Below are positions 6,778 through 11,374 of a DNA stretch of 11,374 bases, in pieces. This stretch comes from Gammaproteobacteria bacterium UBA7803 (lineage in GTDB: Bacteria > Pseudomonadota > Gammaproteobacteria > Pseudomonadales > Azotimanducaceae). The DNA lies in assembly GCA_002480525.1 (NCBI GenBank), contig DLCH01000028.1:1-11374 (forward strand), read 5' to 3'. Each line of letters opens with the position of its first letter. Within the stretch, counting starts at the first letter, position 1. The notes beneath the pieces were generated by a model, which did not search any database, was not told the origin of the DNA, and worked only from the letters and a program-made list of their open reading frames with translations. The position numbers were made by a program, and so were the translations under genes.

Positions 6778-8709
6778 ATGACCAGAGACGACACCGCCAG
6801 TACCACCGATCAGTCCGCGCCCGACGGCCTCGGCACCTACGCCTTCCAGACCGAGGCGAAGCAGCTCCTCAAGCTGATGATCCACTCCCTGTACTCCAAC
6901 AGGGACATCTTCCTGAGAGAGCTCATCTCCAACGCCTCGGACGCCATCGACAAGCTCCGTTTCCGCGCCATCGAGCAGCCGGAGCTGATCGCCGACGACC
7001 CGGACTACGCCATCACCCTGGACTTCGATCCGGAGGCCGGCACCCTCACCATCCGGGACAACGGCATCGGCATGACCCGTCAGGAGGTCATCGACAATCT
7101 CGGCACCATCGCCCGGTCGGGAACCGCCGAGTTCCTGAGCCAGCTCTCCGGCGACCAGAAGAAGGACGCCGCCCTGATCGGCCAGTTCGGCGTGGGCTTC
7201 TACAGCGCCTTCATGGTGGCCGACGAGGTGGAGGTCACGACCCGGGCCGCCGGCGGCGACGAAGGCACGCGCTGGCGCTCCGCCGGCGAGGACAGCTTCA
7301 CGGTGGAAGACGCGGCCGACCTGCCGCGGGGCACGGCGGTGACCCTGCATCTGGCCGAATCGGCGAAGGAGTTCGCCGACGGCTTCCGGCTGCGCAGCAT
7401 CGTGCGCCGCTACTCCGATCACATCGCGGTGCCCGTGAGAATGCCGAAGGAGTCCTCGGGAGACGAGGACGAGGAAGCCGACACCGGATACGAGACCGTC
7501 AACGCCGCCCGGGCCCTGTGGACCCGGGCCCGCACGGACATCTCCGACGACGAGTACCGGGGCTTCTACAAGCACGTTGCCCACGACTTCGAGGATCCGC
7601 TCACCTGGAGTCACAACAAGGTCGAGGGCAAGCTCGAGTACACGAGCCTGCTGTACGTGCCCCGGCGTGCGCCGTTCGACCTGTGGAACCGGGACGCGCC
7701 CCGGGGGCTGAAGCTCTACGTGCAGCGCGTGTTCATCATGGACGAGGCCGAGCAGTTCCTGCCCCTCTACCTGCGCTTCCTGAAAGGCGTGGTGGACTGC
7801 GCCGACCTGCCGCTGAACGTGTCCCGGGAGATCCTCCAGCAGGACGACAAGGTCGCCACCATCAAGAGCGCGCTGACCAAGCGTGCCCTGGCCATGCTGC
7901 AGACGCTGGCCGACAAGCAGCCCGACGACTACGCGCAGTTCTGGGAGGCGTTCGGCGAGGTGCTCAAGGAAGGCTCCGGCGAGGACTTCGCCAACCGGGA
8001 AGCCATCGCCAAGCTGCTGCGCTTCTCCTCGACCCGGGTCAGCGCCGACGAGGAGGGACGCACCCAGCGGGTGTCGCTGGACGATTACCTCGGCCGCATG
8101 GTCGAGGGCCAGGACCGTATCTACTACCTGGTGGCGGACTCCCTGGAGGCCGGCCGCAACAGTCCGCACCTGGAGATCTTCGAGGAGCGCGGCATCGAGG
8201 TGCTGCTGCTGCACGATCGCATCGACGAGTGGCTGATGGGCAACCTGTCGGAATACGACGGCAAGGCGTTCCAGGACGTGACCCGGGCCGACCTGACGCT
8301 GCCGGGTGAAGACAGAGCGGAGGCCGACCAGGCGGACGAGGCCGCGGACGACGCCCTCGGCGAGCGCATCTCGGGCGTGCTCGGCGATCGGGTCGAGAAG
8401 GTGCGGCCCAGCAAGCGCCTGAAATCCTCACCGGCCTGCCTGGTGCTGGGCGAGTACAGTCTCGGCCCCCAGATGCGCCGCATCATGGAGGCCACCGGCC
8501 AGACCCTGCCGGAGAGCAAGCCCCAGTTCGAATACAACGCCGACCATCCGCTGGTGCAGCGCCTCGCCGACGAGGCCGACGAAGCGCGCTTCGCGGAGAT
8601 CGTGCAGGTGCTGTTCGATCAGGCGAGCCTCGCCGGCGGCATGGACCTCAAGGACCCGTCGGCCTACGTCGAGCGCATGAACCGGCTGCTGCTGGACCTG
8701 CTGAAGTAG
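6778..8709 (+). CDS. htpG: Molecular chaperone HtpG (bacterial Hsp90)
   Basis: Cytosolic dimeric ATP-dependent chaperone that remodels client proteins with the DnaK system. 643 residues, slightly longer than E. coli HtpG (624). The N-terminal GHKL ATPase domain has FLRELISNASDAIDKLR (catalytic E48, Mg-binding N52), TIRDNGIGM (D94), GTIARSGT and GQFGVGFYSAFMVAD (136-149). A short acidic linker lies near 225-237. The middle domain has LWTRARTDISDDEY, FEDPLTWSHNKVEGK and LPLNVSREIL with the catalytic-loop Arg R350. The C-terminal dimerisation domain ends DPSAYVERMNRLLLDLLK. ATG at 6778 was chosen: GGGGGG (6769-6774) precedes it, and the upstream in-frame stretch runs back through the REP pair. 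GTG at 6760 is an alternative. The first 19 residues are polar and about 14 longer than in E. coli. Expression is probably driven by the sigma32-like promoter at 6601-6628. Confidence 0.98.
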   Translation: MTRDDTASTTDQSAPDGLGTYAFQTEAKQLLKLMIHSLYSNRDIFLRELISNASDAIDKLRFRAIEQPELIADDPDYAITLDFDPEAGTLTIRDNGIGMTRQEVIDNLGTIARSGTAEFLSQLSGDQKKDAALIGQFGVGFYSAFMVADEVEVTTRAAGGDEGTRWRSAGEDSFTVEDAADLPRGTAVTLHLAESAKEFADGFRLRSIVRRYSDHIAVPVRMPKESSGDEDEEADTGYETVNAARALWTRARTDISDDEYRGFYKHVAHDFEDPLTWSHNKVEGKLEYTSLLYVPRRAPFDLWNRDAPRGLKLYVQRVFIMDEAEQFLPLYLRFLKGVVDCADLPLNVSREILQQDDKVATIKSALTKRALAMLQTLADKQPDDYAQFWEAFGEVLKEGSGEDFANREAIAKLLRFSSTRVSADEEGRTQRVSLDDYLGRMVEGQDRIYYLVADSLEAGRNSPHLEIFEERGIEVLLLHDRIDEWLMGNLSEYDGKAFQDVTRADLTLPGEDRAEADQADEAADDALGERISGVLGDRVEKVRPSKRLKSSPACLVLGEYSLGPQMRRIMEATGQTLPESKPQFEYNADHPLVQRLADEADEARFAEIVQVLFDQASLAGGMDLKDPSAYVERMNRLLLDLLK

Positions 8710-8719
8710 CGCCCCGGGC

Positions 8720-8750
8720 GGTCTGGGAGGGGCGCCGTGCCGCTCCCACA
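8720..8750 (-). repeat. Possible degenerate REP-like element, htpG-gpsA gap
   Basis: Read on the - strand from 8749, the sequence begins GTGGGAGCGGC. This matches the REP head GTAGGAGCGGC of the htpG leader at 10 of 11 positions, but the continuation (ACGGCGCCCCTCCC) departs from the stem-loop and GCGAT tail. On the + strand TGGGAG (8724-8729) and CTCCCA (8743-8748) can pair around 13 nt. It sits 10-40 nt after the htpG stop, the same placement as the REP after lpdA. It could be a decayed relative or a chance resemblance. The remaining gap to gpsA (8751-8779) shows only a weak -10-like TACGAT (8767-8772) and no matching -35. Confidence 0.35.
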
Positions 8751-8779
8751 TTGCGCCGCCAGCGGGTACGATTCGGGGC

Positions 8780-9805
8780 ATGGAAGTCGCCATCATCGGC
8801 GGCGGCAATTTCGGCACCGCCATCGCCAACATTGCCGCCCGGAACGGATTCGTCACCCACCTGTGGATGCGCGACGAGCAGCAGGTGGCGGACTGCATTG
8901 CCCACCGGGAAAACCGGCGCTATCTGCCCGGCCATCCGCTGGAGGACCTGATCCGTCCCACCAGCGACCTCGAGGCGGCCGTGGACCGCAGCACGGTGAT
9001 CTTCATGTCCGTGCCCAGCGCGTCGTTCCGCGAGGTGGCGACCCGTCTGTCCGGCCACACCGATGCGGACGACATCGTGGTCAGCGCCACCAAGGGCATC
9101 GAGCGCCGCGACGACGGCTTCCGCCTGATGAGCCAGATCCTCGGCGACGTGCTGCCGACGCGGCACATCGGCGTGCTGTCGGGCCCCAATCTGGCCGAGG
9201 AGATCGCCGACGGGCAGTACACCGGCACGGTGATCGCCAGCGCCGAGGACGGCGTGCGCGAGACCGTGCGTGCGGTCCTGAAGAGCGAGACCTTCCGGGT
9301 CTACGACAACGACGACGTGTTCGGCGTCGAGCTCGCCGGCGCCCTGAAGAACATCTACGCCATCGTCTGCGGCATCGCCGGCGGTCTGGAGGTCGGGCAG
9401 AACACCATCGGCATGCTCATCACCCGCAGCCTCGCCGAGATGAGCCGCTTCGCGGTGTCCCAGGGGGCCAACCCGTTCACCTTCCTGGGGCTGGCCGGGG
9501 TGGGCGACCTGCTGGTGACCTGCACCTCGCCGCTGTCGCGCAACTATCAGCTCGGCTACCGGCTGGCCCACGGCCTGTCGCTGGAGGAGGCGGTGAACGA
9601 TCTCGGCAAGCTGGCGGAGGGGGTCAACACGCTCCGGGTGATCGAGGAGCACGCCCGCGCCATCGACGTCTACATGCCGCTGGCCGCCGGCCTCAAGCGG
9701 GTGCTGTTCGACGGGGAGGATCTCGCCGAGGTCGTCACCGAGCTCATGACCGGCGGGCAGCCGGTGGACGTGGAGTTCGCTCGTCCCGAAGGATTCGACG
9801 CCTGA
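8780..9805 (+). CDS. gpsA: Glycerol-3-phosphate dehydrogenase [NAD(P)+]
   Basis: Cytosolic enzyme reducing dihydroxyacetone phosphate to sn-glycerol 3-phosphate, the backbone for phospholipid synthesis. 341 residues, normal for the family. The N-terminal Rossmann motif is VAIIGGGNFGTAIANIAA (3-20). Further signatures are MRDEQQ and ENRRYLPG (30-51), SATKGIE with K105, SGPNLAEEIADG (134-145), FGVELAGALKNIYAI with the catalytic lysine K190, MLITRSLAEMSRFAVSQGAN (212-231), GLAGVGDLLVTC (237-248) and SRNYQLGY. The ENxRYLxG, ITRxLAEMxRFAVSQGANPxTF and VYMPLxAGL wording follows Pseudomonas GpsA more closely than E. coli GpsA. The ATG at 8780 is favoured because the Rossmann motif starts right after it; its ribosome-binding site (GGGG at 8775-8778) is weak and too close. 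It follows htpG by 70 bp and leads a probable gpsA-DUF4892-prmB operon. Confidence 0.97.
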   Translation: MEVAIIGGGNFGTAIANIAARNGFVTHLWMRDEQQVADCIAHRENRRYLPGHPLEDLIRPTSDLEAAVDRSTVIFMSVPSASFREVATRLSGHTDADDIVVSATKGIERRDDGFRLMSQILGDVLPTRHIGVLSGPNLAEEIADGQYTGTVIASAEDGVRETVRAVLKSETFRVYDNDDVFGVELAGALKNIYAIVCGIAGGLEVGQNTIGMLITRSLAEMSRFAVSQGANPFTFLGLAGVGDLLVTCTSPLSRNYQLGYRLAHGLSLEEAVNDLGKLAEGVNTLRVIEEHARAIDVYMPLAAGLKRVLFDGEDLAEVVTELMTGGQPVDVEFARPEGFDA

Positions 9806-9806
9806 C

Positions 9807-10724
9807 ATGCTGCTGCGCGCCCTGATCTGTCTCGTGCTGCTGATCGCGTCGCTGGCGCCCCAGCCGGCCCCGGCCCAGACCGGCGCCGCCCAGCCGGACG
9901 TGGCCGGCAGCCGGGACCCCGACGGCATCGATCGCTATCCCCGATCCTGGATCGTCGACTACCGGCTGGACGACGACGTGCGGCCCCGCAACTTCGTCAT
10001 GAGCCGGGTGGACCGCATCCGTCGGGAGATGCGGATCGAAGAGCAGCTCCGGGTCGATGCGGCGCTGGAATCCGTGACCTACCGCATTCCGGACGGCGTC
10101 GGCGTCGATGCGGTGGAAGCCCACTTCGCCGACCTGTTCGGCGGCGACGTGCTGTTCCGCTGCGCGGGCCGGAGCTGCGGCCGCAGCAACGACTGGGCGA
10201 ACCAGATCTTCGAGCAGGCCGTGCTCTACGGACCCGACGCCAACCAGCGCTATTCGGCCCGGCAGTGGCGGGACAGGCTGGTGGCGCTCTACGTCGTCGA
10301 GCGGGGCAACCAGCGTGTCTACGCCCACCTCGACATCCTCACGCCCGAGGGGCCGCTGGCCCTCGAACCCAACGCGCTGCTGGTGCGCCGGCTGTCCCAG
10401 CGGGGCTGGAGCGTGATCGACGGGGTGACGCCGCGGCCGGATGGCGCGCTGGATCGGGATGCGCCGGCGGTGCTGGCAGACGTCGGCCGGCGGCTCGCCC
10501 GGCTGCCCGGGCGGCGGGTGCTGGTGGTCTGCCACCTGGGCGGGGCGGGGTCCCCGGAGGCGGCGTTGGCGGCGTCGTCGGCCTGTGCCCGCCGCGCCGC
10601 GGAGCTGATCGGGTCCTCGGGGGCCGCCGCATCCGAGCTGGTGCCCTTCGGCGCCGGACCGGCGCTGCCGCGGCCGGACGCGCCCGCCGCGCGGCTGGAA
10701 CTGGTGGTGGCGGGGGACGCGTGA
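9807..10724 (+). CDS. Secreted DUF4892-type protein with a degenerate OmpA-like C-terminal region
   Basis: Uncharacterised exported protein of 305 residues. Residues 1-23 look like a Sec signal peptide: R4, hydrophobic 5-16, then APA before Q24 as a likely signal peptidase I site. There is no lipobox. The block at about 38-175 (DGIDRYPRSWIVDYRLDDDV, FVMSRVDRIRREMRIEEQLR, VTYRIPDG, LFRCAGRSCGRSNDWANQIF, AVLYGPDANQRY) is the pattern I recall for DUF4892; C119 and C124 could form a disulfide. Residues about 236-302 (VLVVCHLGGAGS, CARRAAELI, LVPFGAGPALP, AARLELVV) run like an OmpA-family peptidoglycan-binding domain. By eye, however, the conserved Asp aligns with G245 and the conserved Arg with C260. 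It starts 1 nt after gpsA and overlaps the prmB start by 4 bp. Function is unknown; a periplasmic or envelope role is inference. Confidence 0.85.
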   Translation: MLLRALICLVLLIASLAPQPAPAQTGAAQPDVAGSRDPDGIDRYPRSWIVDYRLDDDVRPRNFVMSRVDRIRREMRIEEQLRVDAALESVTYRIPDGVGVDAVEAHFADLFGGDVLFRCAGRSCGRSNDWANQIFEQAVLYGPDANQRYSARQWRDRLVALYVVERGNQRVYAHLDILTPEGPLALEPNALLVRRLSQRGWSVIDGVTPRPDGALDRDAPAVLADVGRRLARLPGRRVLVVCHLGGAGSPEAALAASSACARRAAELIGSSGAAASELVPFGAGPALPRPDAPAARLELVVAGDA

Positions 10725-11374
10725 GCGCCACCGTCGGGGATGCCATCGACGCGGTGGCCGAGCGGTTCGAGGACGCGGGGCTGGTGTTCGGTCACGGGTT
10801 CGACAGCGCCTGGGACGAGGCCGTGGCGCTGGTGCTGCACGTCACCGGGCTGCCGGACGATCTGGCCGTGCTGGACACGGCGGTTCACGACACCGCCAGA
10901 CGGCGGATCGACGAGCTGGCCGCCGAGCGCTGCGACAGCCGCCGGCCGCTCGCCCATCTGATCGGCCGCTGCCGGTTCGCCGGCCACGACTTCCTCATCG
11001 AGCCGGGCATCGTCGTGCCCCGGTCGCCCATCGGCGCGCTGATCCGCGCGGGGTTCCGGCCCTGGCTGCGATCGCCGCCGGCGCGGATCCTGGATCTGTG
11101 CTGCGGCTCCGGCTGCATCGGCATCGCCGCCGCGCTGGCCTTTCCGGACGCCGAGCTGGCGCTGGTGGACGTGGATCCTCAGGCCGTCGAACTCACCCGC
11201 CGCAACGTGGCCCTGCACGGCCTCGGCGCTCGGACCCGGGTCTACCTGGGCGATCTGTACGATCCGCTGCCGGCCGCAGAGCGCTGGGACCTGATCCTCA
11301 GCAACCCGCCCTACGTGGATGCGCCGGACATGGCGGCGCTGCCGGCGGAATACCGGCACGAGCCGGTGGCGGGG
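10721..11374 (+). CDS. prmB: 50S ribosomal protein L3 glutamine methyltransferase, N-terminal 218 residues (3' truncated by window edge)
   Basis: S-adenosylmethionine-dependent N5-glutamine methyltransferase of the HemK/PrmC family, acting on ribosomal protein L3. The start is the GTG at 10721, which overlaps the stop of the previous gene (GTGA) and is preceded by GGGGGA (10712-10717). The nearby ATG at 10740 is out of frame. The N-terminal helical part has FGHGFDSAWDEAVALVL (23-39); RPLAHLIGRCRFAGHDF (75-91) and VVPRSPIGALI (98-108) follow. The SAM-binding motif I is ILDLCCGSGCIGIA (123-136; E. coli PrmB has DMCTGSGCIAIA), the acidic loop is ALVDVDP, and the catalytic NPPY is at 195-198. The stretch NPPYVDAPDMAALPAEYRHE is characteristic of PrmB rather than PrmC, which methylates release factors. 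The family is about 300 residues long, so roughly 80-90 residues lie beyond the window; aroC often follows prmB in relatives. Confidence 0.95.
   Translation, partial: MSATVGDAIDAVAERFEDAGLVFGHGFDSAWDEAVALVLHVTGLPDDLAVLDTAVHDTARRRIDELAAERCDSRRPLAHLIGRCRFAGHDFLIEPGIVVPRSPIGALIRAGFRPWLRSPPARILDLCCGSGCIGIAAALAFPDAELALVDVDPQAVELTRRNVALHGLGARTRVYLGDLYDPLPAAERWDLILSNPPYVDAPDMAALPAEYRHEPVAG

Noticed and set aside
5316..6806. 496-codon open frame on the - strand opposite sucC and sucD, running through the REP pair
   Set aside because: Antisense shadow of sucCD; it crosses the structured intergenic region, where a gene would not be expected, and has repetitive Gly/Ala/Val/His composition.
7508..7531. 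Direct repeat CCCGGGCCC (7508-7516 and 7523-7531) inside htpG
   Set aside because: Explained by the coding sequence ARALWTRAR using GC-rich Ala and Arg codons; this segment is conserved in HtpG.
8751..8779. Possible gpsA promoter with -10-like TACGAT at 8767-8772
   Set aside because: No -35 at acceptable spacing (TTGCGC at 8751 leaves only 10 bp), and it would make the message nearly leaderless. Too weak to call.
1..11374. Novel defence, mobile or biosynthetic gene system
   Set aside because: Eight of nine genes are conserved housekeeping genes and the ninth is a known domain-of-unknown-function type. No integrase, nuclease cluster, CRISPR repeat, tRNA attachment site or compositional break is visible.

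Overview
The window is a conserved chromosomal block from a high-G+C (about two-thirds by eye) gammaproteobacterium. It carries nine protein genes, all on the + strand and tightly packed. The proteins read like Pseudomonas-type gammaproteobacterial orthologues, GpsA most clearly, and the intergenic repeats have the architecture of Pseudomonas REP elements. I cannot name the genus; a halophilic or other high-G+C gammaproteobacterium outside Enterobacterales fits.

Bases 1-6605 hold the 3' part of the TCA-cycle operon: sucA (partial, 5' end outside the window), sucB, lpdA, sucC and sucD. The first three encode E1, E2 and E3 of the 2-oxoglutarate dehydrogenase complex, which makes succinyl-CoA, CO2 and NADH. 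SucCD then converts succinyl-CoA to succinate with nucleotide triphosphate formation, so the two enzymes act consecutively. Spacings are 59 bp (sucA-sucB, containing a hairpin), 1 bp (sucB-lpdA), 116 bp (lpdA-sucC, containing a REP inside a second inverted repeat) and a 4-bp ATGA overlap (sucC-sucD).

Bases 6606-6777 are the most information-rich non-coding part. A near-consensus sigma32 (RpoH) promoter starts on the last codon of sucD. It is followed by a strong GC-rich hairpin and a perfect 28-bp inverted pair of REP elements, and then by htpG (Hsp90), a classic heat-shock gene. Heat-induced htpG mRNA should therefore begin with a leader of about 140-150 nt containing two very stable structures.

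Bases 8710-11374 hold gpsA (glycerol-3-phosphate dehydrogenase), a secreted DUF4892-type protein with what looks like a degenerate OmpA-like C-terminal domain, and the 5' two-thirds of prmB (ribosomal protein L3 glutamine methyltransferase). These three are spaced by 1 bp and a GTGA overlap, so they probably form one operon. prmB is cut by the window end.

No tRNA, rRNA, CRISPR array, transposase, phage or defence gene is visible, and no gap exceeds 300 bp. I do not see an undescribed multi-gene system. What deserves a second look is the intergenic repeat family, including a compensatory base-pair change between copies, the htpG control region, and the DUF4892 gene.
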